This document shows, one piece after another, positions 1-7,491 of a DNA stretch of 64,000 bases. Numbering within the stretch: the stretch's first letter is position 1; the number at the start of each line of letters is the position of its first letter. This stretch comes from an uncultured Prevotella sp. (GTDB lineage: Bacteria; Bacteroidota; Bacteroidia; Bacteroidales; Bacteroidaceae): positions 1 to 64,000 of the forward strand of contig CAKZVT010000037.1 of assembly GCA_937922435.1 (NCBI GenBank), in the 5' to 3' direction. The translations under genes were made by a program, and so were the position numbers. Under the pieces are notes generated by a model. That model saw nothing but the letters and a program-made list of their open reading frames with translations, was not told the origin of the DNA and ran no database searches.

Positions 1-32
1 TGATTAAATAATGAACAAATGTTTTTATTTCA

Positions 33-57
33 CCCAACAGATTTGCGGATGAACCGC
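33..57. repeat. C-type short repeat next to array A1
   Basis: About 25 bp, consensus ATCCAACAGATTTGCGGATG followed by AACCGC. Copies of this motif recur at 5543, 5815, 37766, 38020, 45349, 45586 and 57539. They often occur as inverted pairs bracketing other repeats and next to a 22-bp array. Here it directly precedes array A1. Function unknown. Confidence 0.6.
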
Positions 58-61
58 GAAA

Positions 62-146
62 GGTGGTCTTTCGCATTCCAAAAGGCCATCTTTTAGCCGC
101 TAAAAGGCCGTCTTTTACAAGCTAAAAGACGGCCTTTTGCAATGCG
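62..146. repeat. Family A array A1: 22-bp periodic palindromic repeat
   Basis: Four 7-bp cores (GGTGGTC, GGCCATC, GGCCGTC, GACGGCC) start at 62, 84, 106 and 128, exactly 22 bp apart. Spacers have the form TTTT-N7-AAAA. The last two cores form a 15-bp stem with a 7-nt loop flanked by A and T runs, which looks like a bidirectional terminator. Confidence 0.8.
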
Positions 147-216
147 TTGGATGTCAGGCGGTTGCGCAAGGGGCGGCATTTAGAACTAAAATATTTAGTT
201 AAATATGGAGTATTCC

Positions 217-335
217 TTTGCAGGTCACGGTTTTATTTGTATATTTGCTGCGCGGATATAGGATGCAGCTCGGGCAAGACAAGTTGGGAAACTGCCGTAT
301 TCCCTTGTCTTGCCGCCAGCCTTTCGCTATATTTG
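217..335 (+). promoter_or_regulatory. Two tandem promoters upstream of the TPR gene
   Basis: P1 has TTTG at 217-220, a 19-bp spacer and TATATTTG at 240-247. P2 has TTG at 305-307, a 20-bp spacer and TATATTTG at 328-335. Both fit the Bacteroidetes -33/-7 consensus. The two -7 boxes share TATATTTGCTGCG and are 88 bp apart. A hairpin (GGCAAGACAA / TTGTCTTGCC, about 274-315) lies between them, so P1 transcripts could be attenuated. Assignment is by motif only. Confidence 0.5.
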
Positions 336-366
336 CTGCGTGTGAATGATGTAAAAACGGAATACT

Positions 367-1476
367 ATGATGCGTAAGACATTTGTTATTATTGCCCTGT
401 TGGCCGCATTCGGCGCGGCTGCCTACGGCCAGGCGGACGGCGCGGAGGCCAAGGGTGACAGCTGCATGGACGTGCGCGACACGTACCACGCACTGATGTA
501 TTACGGCGAGGCGATGGCCGCCGACAGCTCCGCCGTGCTGCAAAGGAAGGCGGCGCGGTGCCACTACATGCGCGGCGACTACCGCCGTTGCGTCGACATG
601 ATGCTGCCGGTGGCAGGCCCGGGCGGCGACAGTCTTAGCCTTGAGCAGATGCGCTGCTTGCTCGACTGTTACCGTAAGCTCGACGACAACGACGGACAGA
701 TGACCTGGGGCCGCGCCATCCTGCGCCGATGCCCCATGGACGGGGAGACTACGGCGGCCGTGGCGGCCATATACAACACCGACGACAGGTATCTGCCGTC
801 GAGTGCGAGGGTGCTTACCAACGATTATCTCGAAAGGGATTCAACGTGCATACCCGTCCTCAGGCAGAACGCCGACGCGCAGTTTCTCATGCAGAGCTTC
901 GACGCCGCCGTGGCCGTCTACCGCAAGCTGCTGGCTCTTGGCGACTCGTCGTACAACGTGGTGTATTCGCTTGGTATGTCGTACATGCAGACGCGGCAGG
1001 ACACTCTTGCCCGGCAGTGGCTGCTCAAGGCGGCGGAGATGAAGCAGATGAAGGACGCCGGCTGCCTGTACCGCCTCGGAATGGTGTGCGTAGACATGGG
1101 CAATGTGGACGAGGGCATCGAATACCTTGAAATGGCTTACAACCTGATGCAGCCCGACAGCCGCGTGGTCTACATCGTGAAGCGCGCCCTCGGCGAGGGA
1201 TATTACAAGAAGGGGGACTACTGGAACGCCATTTACGCGTGGCTTGAGGCGTTGAAGCGCAACAACAAAAGCAAGGCTACAATCTTCAACGTGGCGCAGA
1301 CGTACGGCCTTGTGGGGCAACATGACAAGGAAAAGCGGTTCTACCGCTCGTTCCTAAGCATGGCCGCGCTGGCCGAGAGCACGCCTTCGCTTGACGAAAT
1401 GGTCAAGCAGGCCGAGGCCGCAGTCGGCAAAAAAGAAGACTTTAAGGGTTGCATCATCGGGCTGCCGGTTGACTGA
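367..1476 (+). CDS. Exported tetratricopeptide-repeat protein
   Basis: 369 aa. It begins with a signal peptide (Met-Met-Arg-Lys followed by a hydrophobic stretch and a likely cleavage site near AYG-Q, residue 22), so it should be periplasmic or surface-exposed. The rest is alpha-helical with degenerate TPR units, for example near residues 170-290, where the pattern of small and aromatic residues (YNVVYSLGMSYMQ, CLYRLGMVCVDMG) is typical. TPR domains are protein-protein scaffolds; the partner is unknown. The second Met is an equally possible start. It stands alone between two tandem promoters and the convergent glycosyltransferase gene. No catalytic motif was seen. Confidence 0.8.
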   Translation: MMRKTFVIIALLAAFGAAAYGQADGAEAKGDSCMDVRDTYHALMYYGEAMAADSSAVLQRKAARCHYMRGDYRRCVDMMLPVAGPGGDSLSLEQMRCLLDCYRKLDDNDGQMTWGRAILRRCPMDGETTAAVAAIYNTDDRYLPSSARVLTNDYLERDSTCIPVLRQNADAQFLMQSFDAAVAVYRKLLALGDSSYNVVYSLGMSYMQTRQDTLARQWLLKAAEMKQMKDAGCLYRLGMVCVDMGNVDEGIEYLEMAYNLMQPDSRVVYIVKRALGEGYYKKGDYWNAIYAWLEALKRNNKSKATIFNVAQTYGLVGQHDKEKRFYRSFLSMAALAESTPSLDEMVKQAEAAVGKKEDFKGCIIGLPVD

Positions 1477-1486
1477 CAGGGAACAT

Positions 1487-1526
1487 GTGATAACGGTAAA
1501 ACGGTAAAATGGTAAAAAGGTAAAAC
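1487..1526. repeat. K-type short tandem repeat (GGTAAAA units)
   Basis: About four degenerate 9-10 bp copies of GGTAAAA. The array lies between the stop codons of two convergent genes and ends at the stop codon of the glycosyltransferase (1527). A related stretch follows the glnK stop near 16603. It belongs to the wider class of short-unit repeats that start at stop codons in this window. Confidence 0.55.
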
Positions 1527-2663
1527 TTAGCTGTTGAGCACTTCGCTGTACACGGCGAGCACCTGCTGCGCCACGTTGTTGTTCTCGAAGCGCGATATGT
1601 ACTGCCGTCCGGCGGCGATGCGCTCGTCGCGGCCGGGCGCTCCTTTGAGGGTCAGCTTCATGGCGTCGGCCATTCCGTACACATCATCCGGGTCTACGTA
1701 CAGCGTGGCGTTGCCTCCGGCCTCCTCAAGGCAGCTGCCCGTGCAGGCCACTACCGGCAGTCCGCTCTGTATGGCCTCGATGACGGGCAGGCCGAAGCCC
1801 TCGTAACGCGACGGACAGACGCACGCCTCGGCCATCTGGTATATGGCCGGAAGGTCGTCGATGGGTACGTTGTGCAGGAACATCACGCGCCCCGACAGGC
1901 CGTTCTGCGCCACGTACCGCTTCACCTTCTCGCAGTATGCGGTCGGCTTTCCCACGATGACGAGGCTCACGTCCTCGGGCAGCAGGCGCATCGCCTTTAC
2001 CGCCAGTAGTACGTTCTTGCGCTCTTCCACCGTGCCGACGCTCACTATGTAACGCTCGGGCAGCATGTAGTCGGTGTGCACCTCCTGCATCTTCTTCTCG
2101 CCCTCGCGCATCTTGTAGCGCGTGCCGCAGCTCTGGTAGATTACCTCTATTTTGTCGGCCGGCACGTCGCCGTACAGCATCACGTCGCGCTTTGTGCACT
2201 CGCTGATGGCTATTATGCGGTCGGCCTCGCGGCAGGTCCTCATGAATTTCCACTCGTTGAACTTCCTTTCCACCCACGAGTACCACTCGGGATGGCGCAT
2301 GAAGATGAGGTCGTGGATTGTCACCACGGTCTTTATGCCGGCCTCCCTGATGCCTACCGGCAGTTCGCCTGCCAGTCCGTGGTACAGCTTTACGCCGTCG
2401 CGCACAAGGTCGGCCACGATGCCGCGCGTGCGCCATAACGCCTTGGCTATGGGGTTTATGCCGGCTTCTGGGTAGGCGAACTTCACGTTCTGCCGCGGCG
2501 TTATCTGCCGTCTCAGGCTGGCGTCGCCGCGTTCGGGGGTGTACAGGTTGAACGTCATGCCGGGCGTTGCGGCCTCGGCTATGTCGTTAATGAGCGTCCT
2601 GCCATAGCTGCCAGGCCCTGTATTGTCGCACACTATGTGCTTCGCGTCGTATCCTATTGTCAT
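1527..2663 (-). CDS. Glycosyltransferase family 1/4 (GT-B fold)
   Basis: 378 aa, starting at MTIGYDAKH. The frame is open further upstream, but that part overlaps the acyltransferase gene in another frame. The C-terminal half carries the GT4-type sugar-nucleotide motif EGFGLPVIEAIQSGLPVV with the E-x7-E pair. The N-terminus resembles family 1 glycosyltransferases (GPGSYGRTLI loop). It probably transfers a hexose to an envelope polysaccharide or lipid A/core acceptor at the inner face of the cytoplasmic membrane. It is the last gene of the msbA-lpxL operon, 20 bp after lpxL, which supports a lipopolysaccharide role. The exact sugar cannot be told from sequence. Confidence 0.85.
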   Translation of the reverse strand: MTIGYDAKHIVCDNTGPGSYGRTLINDIAEAATPGMTFNLYTPERGDASLRRQITPRQNVKFAYPEAGINPIAKALWRTRGIVADLVRDGVKLYHGLAGELPVGIREAGIKTVVTIHDLIFMRHPEWYSWVERKFNEWKFMRTCREADRIIAISECTKRDVMLYGDVPADKIEVIYQSCGTRYKMREGEKKMQEVHTDYMLPERYIVSVGTVEERKNVLLAVKAMRLLPEDVSLVIVGKPTAYCEKVKRYVAQNGLSGRVMFLHNVPIDDLPAIYQMAEACVCPSRYEGFGLPVIEAIQSGLPVVACTGSCLEEAGGNATLYVDPDDVYGMADAMKLTLKGAPGRDERIAAGRQYISRFENNNVAQQVLAVYSEVLNS

Positions 2664-2683
2664 GGATTGTTCACTCTTCACTT
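2664..2683. repeat. Short J-type GA-rich repeat at the lpxL stop
   Basis: Read on the minus strand, the 20 bp between the lpxL stop and the glycosyltransferase ATG contain AGTGAAGAGTGAA. The same unit is found in the miaB insertion (20795) and after upp (60675). It looks like a single arm without its inverted partner. Confidence 0.45.
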
Positions 2684-3559
2684 TTAGTTTTTCAGTCGTT
2701 CCATCGTCCACAGGTAGAAGCGCGGGTCTCGGCGGACGGCCTGTTCGAGCATGGCGAAGAAGCGCTTTGTGACCTCGTGCTCGGGCAGCGACGCCGCGTC
2801 GTCGGTAATCAGGCGGAACGTGCACACGTACTTGCCGCGTTCGGGCCGCTCCGTGTCCACGTAGAACACGGCGTGTCCCAGCTTACGGGCTATTTTCTCC
2901 GGGCCGGTGATGGCCGTGACGGTGCTGTTCAGGAACGTAAGCCGCAGCTGGGCTTTGTGGCATTGGGGCTCTTGGTCGGCCATGTAGCCAAAGATGTTCA
3001 TCAGGTTTTGCCTGCGGAACGACACGAGATACCGAAGCAAGTCCCTCTTGGGGACGCACACTCCGCCCATGCTCTGCCGTATCTTGATGAACAGGCGGTC
3101 GATGGTCTTGTTGGGAATTGGGGCGTACACCAGTCCGACTACGGCCTCCTTGTGTCGCGTGAACATCTTTCCTGCCGCCGAAAGCAGCTCCCAGTTGCAG
3201 TAATGACCCAGTATTCCGACGCACGCCTGGCCGCGGTCGAAGCAGTCTTCCACGGCTTCCGTGCCGCGGAACTCCACGTGGCGCATCAGTTCCTTGTGCG
3301 AAACGGTCATCAGCTTGATCGTCTCCACGAAGTAGTCTGACAGCCATCGGTAGAAGCCTTGCTCTATTTGGCGCAGCTCTTCGCGGCTTTTTTCGGGGAA
3401 GGCGGCCGCCATGTTGCGCCTTACGGCAGACAGGCGGTAGCGCACTATGCGGTAAGTCATGACGTACAACACGTCGGACAAGGCGTAGAGAGCCTTGTAG
3501 GGGAGCAGCGACACGAGGTAGAACGCTGCGTAAGCGATGGTTCGCAGTGCTTTCTTCAT
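2684..3559 (-). CDS. lpxL: Lipid A biosynthesis acyltransferase (LpxL/HtrB family)
   Basis: 291 aa from MKKALRTIAY, usual length for the family. There is an N-terminal membrane anchor (about residues 5-25). The HX4E catalytic motif of lauroyl/myristoyl acyltransferases is visible as HYCNWE in ILGHYCNWE. The enzyme adds a secondary acyl chain to lipid A at the cytoplasmic face of the inner membrane. The start lies 8 bp after the msbA stop, so the two are probably co-transcribed and translationally linked. The pairing with an MsbA-type flippase fits one lipid A maturation and export unit. Symbol given by family; Bacteroidales homologues are often named only lysophospholipid acyltransferase. Confidence 0.88.
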   Translation of the reverse strand: MKKALRTIAYAAFYLVSLLPYKALYALSDVLYVMTYRIVRYRLSAVRRNMAAAFPEKSREELRQIEQGFYRWLSDYFVETIKLMTVSHKELMRHVEFRGTEAVEDCFDRGQACVGILGHYCNWELLSAAGKMFTRHKEAVVGLVYAPIPNKTIDRLFIKIRQSMGGVCVPKRDLLRYLVSFRRQNLMNIFGYMADQEPQCHKAQLRLTFLNSTVTAITGPEKIARKLGHAVFYVDTERPERGKYVCTFRLITDDAASLPEHEVTKRFFAMLEQAVRRDPRFYLWTMERLKN

Positions 3560-3567
3560 GGCTTGGT

Positions 3568-5424
3568 CTACAGGCTTTGCATGTCGTTCAGCTTCTTGTA
3601 ATAGCCGTCCATGGCGAGCAGCTCGTCGTGAGTACCGCGCTCCACGATGCGCCCTTCGTGTATGACACAGATTTCGTCGGCGTTCTTTATGGTAGAAAGG
3701 CGGTGGGCGATGGCTACCGTCGTGCGTGTTTTCATAAGGTGTTCGAGGGCTTGTTGCACAAGGCGCTCGCTCTCGGTGTCGAGCGCCGAGGTTGCCTCGT
3801 CGAGTATAAGGATGGGCGGATTCTTTAGTATTGCGCGCGCAATGCTTATGCGCTGGCGCTGTCCTCCCGACAGGCGGCTGCCGCGGTCGCCTATGTTTGT
3901 GTCGTAGCCGTGCTCGGTTTCCATGATGAAGTCGTGTGCGTTGGCTATGCGTGCGGCTGCTTCTATCTGCTCTTGGGTGGCTTCCATCACGCCGAACGAT
4001 ATGTTGTTGCGGAAGGAGTCGTTGAAGAGTATTGCCTCCTGGTTGACGTTTCCGATGAGCTGGCGCAGGTCGTGTATGGCCATGTCCTTGACGTTGACGC
4101 CGTCGATGAGCACCTCGCCCTCCTGCACGTCGTAGTAACGGGGGATTAGGTCGACAAGGGTCGACTTGCCTCCGCCGCTCTGTCCCACTATGGCTATGGT
4201 CTTGCCCTTCTCCACGGTGAGGTTGATGTGGCGCAGCACCCACTTCTCCCCGTAGCGGAACGACACGTCGCGGAACTCTATTTTGTCCTTGAACTCGCTG
4301 ATGTGTACCGCGTCGGGGCGTTCCTTTATGTTGTTCTCGGCCATCAGTATTTTGTCGATGCGCTCCATCGAGGCCAGTCCCTTGGGTATGTTGTAGCCCG
4401 CCTTGGCGAAGTCTTTGATGGGGTTGATGATGCTGTACAGTATGGTCATGTAGTAGATGAACGTCGGTCCGCTAAGCCCCTTGCCGCCAAGCACGAGCAT
4501 TCCGCCGAACCACAGCACGATGACAATCATCAGCGTGCCGAGGAACTCGCTCATAGGGTGGGCCATCTGCTGGCGTGTGTTGACGCGGCGGACGTTCTCG
4601 CGGTACTCCGAATTAATCTTGTCGAAGCGGCGGTTCATTTTCTCCTCGGCGCAGAAAGCCTTGACTATGCGCAGTCCGCCGAGCGTTTCCTCCACCTGGC
4701 TCATCGTGTCGCTCCACAGTGCCTGCGCCTTCTTCGACTTCTGCTTGAGCCTGCGGCCGACAAGCCCCATGACCCATCCCATCAGCGGAACGAACAGGAG
4801 GGTGAACAGAGTGAGCTGCCAGCTTACGAACATCATCGTCGTGAAGTAGGCGAGTATGAGTATCGGGTTCTTGAAAAGCATGTCGAGCGAGGCCATGATG
4901 GAGCTTTCCACCTCGAGCACGTCGCCGCTCATGCGCGCTATTATGTCGCCCTTGCGCTCCTCGGAGAAGAAGCCCAGGGGTAGCGAAGTAATCTTGTGGT
5001 AGAGCTGGTTGCGTATGTCGCGCACTATTCCCGTGCGTATTGGTATGACGGTTGCCGACGATATGAAGTAAGCCCCGGTCTTGAGCAGGGTCATGAAGGC
5101 CAGTGCGAGGCCGATGAACAGCAGCGTCAGCGTCTGTCCGTAGTCGTTGATGAGCAGGCGCACGTAGTATTCGGCGTTGTTGCCGGCCACGTCCTTGAGC
5201 GCGCCGAAGTCGAAGGCCGACAAGTGTTCCCACAGGTTCCAGTCAATCAGCGTTAGCGTCCCGGTGGTAGTTCCGGTCTTGAAGAGTATTTGCAGGATGG
5301 GTATGATGGCCATGAACGACACTATGTTCAGCAGAGCCGAGAGGATGTTGAACACGATGGTGAGCACAAGGTATTTTTTGTATGGCGGCACGAAGCGGCG
5401 CAATACTTGTAGAAATTCTTTCAT
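3568..5424 (-). CDS. msbA: ABC transporter, MsbA-type lipid flippase
   Basis: 618 aa from MKEFLQVLRRF; 29 further in-frame upstream codons lie over the promoter and are excluded. The N-terminal half is a six-helix transmembrane domain. The C-terminal half is a nucleotide-binding domain with Walker A GQSGGGKST (about residue 407), signature LSGGQRQR (about 520), Walker B ILILDEATSALD (about 540) and the H-loop AHRLSTI. This single-chain half-transporter works as a homodimer. With the acyltransferase and glycosyltransferase downstream it most likely flips lipid A-core across the inner membrane, although lipid or drug exporters of the same family cannot be excluded. Confidence 0.85.
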   Translation of the reverse strand: MKEFLQVLRRFVPPYKKYLVLTIVFNILSALLNIVSFMAIIPILQILFKTGTTTGTLTLIDWNLWEHLSAFDFGALKDVAGNNAEYYVRLLINDYGQTLTLLFIGLALAFMTLLKTGAYFISSATVIPIRTGIVRDIRNQLYHKITSLPLGFFSEERKGDIIARMSGDVLEVESSIMASLDMLFKNPILILAYFTTMMFVSWQLTLFTLLFVPLMGWVMGLVGRRLKQKSKKAQALWSDTMSQVEETLGGLRIVKAFCAEEKMNRRFDKINSEYRENVRRVNTRQQMAHPMSEFLGTLMIVIVLWFGGMLVLGGKGLSGPTFIYYMTILYSIINPIKDFAKAGYNIPKGLASMERIDKILMAENNIKERPDAVHISEFKDKIEFRDVSFRYGEKWVLRHINLTVEKGKTIAIVGQSGGGKSTLVDLIPRYYDVQEGEVLIDGVNVKDMAIHDLRQLIGNVNQEAILFNDSFRNNISFGVMEATQEQIEAAARIANAHDFIMETEHGYDTNIGDRGSRLSGGQRQRISIARAILKNPPILILDEATSALDTESERLVQQALEHLMKTRTTVAIAHRLSTIKNADEICVIHEGRIVERGTHDELLAMDGYYKKLNDMQSL

Positions 5425-5481
5425 AAGGGTTTGCAGGCGGCGTGCGGCGCATGGCGCAGTCCGCATTGTTTGTTCCGCCTG

Positions 5482-5512
5482 CAAAGATAGTGTTTTTATG
5501 AATAAATGCAAA
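5482..5512 (-). promoter_or_regulatory. Promoter of the msbA-lpxL-glycosyltransferase operon
   Basis: On the minus strand: TTTG (5512-5509), 19-bp spacer, then TATCTTTG (5489-5482), a full match to the Bacteroidetes -33/-7 consensus. It lies about 58 bp upstream of the msbA ATG. Confidence 0.65.
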
Positions 5513-5542
5513 GGCTACGGCTGTAAAACCTGCGTTTGGCGG

Positions 5543-5841
5543 TTCATCCGCAATTCTGTTGGATAGAAATATATACCAAATCCCGTCCCCGAAGGGGGCG
5601 AACTATGCTTAACCGCATGTGTAGTGACCGTAGGGAACGGAACTTGCGGTAAGCCGAAACCAATTCAAACGTCCCCAAAGGGGGCGAACAACAGGCTGCT
5701 ATTCGCCCTCTTCGAGGACGATATTATTGGCACGTACATACCGCAAGTTCCGCTTCGCTACACATGCGGTTAAGCATAGTTGGACGTCTTCGACGCCCTG
5801 CTGCGCTTAGTTGCCATCCAACGGATTTGCTGATGAACCGC
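5543..5841. repeat. Composite repeat M bracketed by inverted C elements
   Basis: Outer inverted C elements at 5543-5566 and 5815-5841. Inside them, element M has inverted arms at 5601-5651 and 5739-5781: 24 bp match perfectly, then a short variable stretch, then 15 bp (CGGAACTTGCGGTA-type) match again. GTCCCC-N-AGGGGGCGAAC boxes lie at about 5585 and 5672, with an inverted form at 5702. No open reading frame lies inside. It fills most of the 535-bp gap upstream of msbA. It looks like a non-autonomous mobile or palindromic element; origin unknown. Confidence 0.6.
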
Positions 5842-5845
5842 GATT

Positions 5846-5930
5846 GACGGCCTTTCGCATTGCAAAAGGCCATGAATTGCGTTGCAAAAGGCCGTCTTTT
5901 GGAGTGTAAAAGACGGTCTTTTGCAACGCA
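5846..5930. repeat. Family A array A2: 22-bp periodic palindromic repeat
   Basis: Cores GACGGCC, GGCCATG, GGCCGTC and GACGGTC start at 5846, 5868, 5890 and 5912, exactly 22 bp apart. The array ends about 30 bp from the gltD stop. The last two cores form the invariant hairpin and could terminate gltB-gltD transcription. Confidence 0.8.
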
Positions 5931-5959
5931 TTGGGTATCAATGCGTTACGTGGATGGTT

Positions 5960-7306
5960 TCATTTGGCTGAAAGATACGCGTCAACCTTGGCCGCCGCGT
6001 CGCGTCCGCTGGCCATCGCGCGTACTACGAGCGAGGCTCCGTTGGCGGCGTCGCCGCATACGAACACGTTGGGCGCGGCCTGCGGCAGCTGCGGCTTCAG
6101 GAAGCCCATTGCCAGCAGTACCATGTCGGCCTTGATTGTTTCGGGCTTGCCTACGGGCTGCATTACGGGGCGGCCGCCGTCGGGGTTGGGCTTCCATTCC
6201 ACTTCCTGCACCTCCGCGCCGCATACCTTGCCGTCTTTGCCGACGAAGCGCAGCGTGTTGATGTTCCACCGCCGCGTGCATCCCTCCTCGTGGCTCGACG
6301 TGGTCTTGAGCGTGCGCGGCCACTCGGGCCACGGGTGCTGAGGGTCGTCGGGGCCTACGGGCGGCTGCGGCATTATTTCTATTTGCGTCACGCTGCGGCA
6401 TCCCTGGCGGTGCGCCGTGCCTATGCAGTCGCTGCCGGTGTCGCCTCCGCCTATTACGAGCACGTCCTTCCCCTTGGCGTTCACCAGCTCGTCGCGCTTG
6501 ATTTCCGCGCCTGCCAGCACGCGGTTCTGCTGCGCCAGCATCTCTAAGGCAAAGTGTACGCCCCGTAGGTCGCGGCCGGGTATGGCGAGGTCGCGCGCCT
6601 CGGGCGTGCCTGTGGCTATGACGTAGGTGTCAAATCCGTCGGGCAGGTGCTCCGTGTCGATGGTCTGGTTGAACCTGAACACGATGCCCTCCTGCCGCAG
6701 TATGTCCATGCGGCGGTCTATGACGGCCTTGTTCAGCTTGAAGTTCGGTATGCCGTAGCGCAGCAGTCCGCCTGCGTCCTCGTTCCGGTCGAACACCGTC
6801 ACCTGGTAGCCCAGCAGGTTGAGGCGGTTCGCCGCCACAAGTCCGGCGGGGCCGCTGCCCACAACGGCCACGCTCATGCCGTTGCGTTCGGGACGGCGTA
6901 TGCGCACGTAGTTCTCCTCGAAGGCGTGCTCCGTGATGGCCGCCTCGTCCTCGCGGTTGGTCGTAGGCTCGTGCTCCACAAGGTTAAGCACGCACGCCTT
7001 CTCGCACAGCGCCGGGCATACGCGGCCCGTAAACTCGGGAAAGTCGTTGGTAGAGTTGAGCAGGCGGTAGGCCAGTTCCCAGTCGCCGCGGTACAGGGCG
7101 TCGTTCCACTCGGGCGGCTTGTTGCCCAGCGGGCACGCCCAGTGGCAGAAGGGCACGCCGCAGTCCATGCAGCGCGACGCCTGCTGGCGGCGGTCGTTGG
7201 AGTTAAGGGTCTGTTCCACTTCGCCGAAATCGTGGATTCTGTCATGCACGGGGCGGTATCCCGCCTCCTTGCGGTGTATCGTAAGAAATGCTTTAGGGTC
7301 TCCCAT
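5960..7306 (-). CDS. gltD: Glutamate synthase small subunit
   Basis: 448 aa from MGDPKAFL. It supplies electrons from NADPH through FAD and iron-sulfur clusters to the large subunit, converting glutamine and 2-oxoglutarate to two glutamates in the cytoplasm. The N-terminal cysteine clusters CMDCGVPFCHWACP and CPALCEKAC bind the [4Fe-4S] centres. FAD binding is shown by VAVVGSGPAGL, and NAD(P)H binding by VLVIGGGDTGSDC. It follows gltB after 185 bp of inverted AT-rich repeat L1. Length is normal for the family. Confidence 0.95.
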   Translation of the reverse strand: MGDPKAFLTIHRKEAGYRPVHDRIHDFGEVEQTLNSNDRRQQASRCMDCGVPFCHWACPLGNKPPEWNDALYRGDWELAYRLLNSTNDFPEFTGRVCPALCEKACVLNLVEHEPTTNREDEAAITEHAFEENYVRIRRPERNGMSVAVVGSGPAGLVAANRLNLLGYQVTVFDRNEDAGGLLRYGIPNFKLNKAVIDRRMDILRQEGIVFRFNQTIDTEHLPDGFDTYVIATGTPEARDLAIPGRDLRGVHFALEMLAQQNRVLAGAEIKRDELVNAKGKDVLVIGGGDTGSDCIGTAHRQGCRSVTQIEIMPQPPVGPDDPQHPWPEWPRTLKTTSSHEEGCTRRWNINTLRFVGKDGKVCGAEVQEVEWKPNPDGGRPVMQPVGKPETIKADMVLLAMGFLKPQLPQAAPNVFVCGDAANGASLVVRAMASGRDAAAKVDAYLSAK

Positions 7307-7491
7307 ATATTTTTAATGAATAATGAAAAATGAATAATGAATGATTGTTTGATGTTTTGATGAATAATGAAAAATGAATGACAAATAACCTTTTTGTGGA
7401 TGTTGCATGGTCGCCAACGTGCTTAAAATACCGTTATGGACTTCAATTCGGCTGGCGATTTTTCATTTTTCATTATTCATTTTTCATTTAC
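7307..7491. repeat. L-type inverted repeat between gltB and gltD (L1)
   Basis: Arms of short degenerate units TGAATAATGAAAAA lie at about 7313-7380 and, inverted, at about 7456-7491. The right arm starts directly at the gltB stop codon (7492-7494). The arms could form a long hairpin in the intercistronic mRNA. The same units occur between purE and ispG (54809-54930). Confidence 0.6.

Noticed and set aside
2684..4243. Longer acyltransferase frame extending into msbA
   Set aside because: Residues before MKKALRTIAY are a frame-shifted read of msbA and are Arg/His-rich without family similarity.
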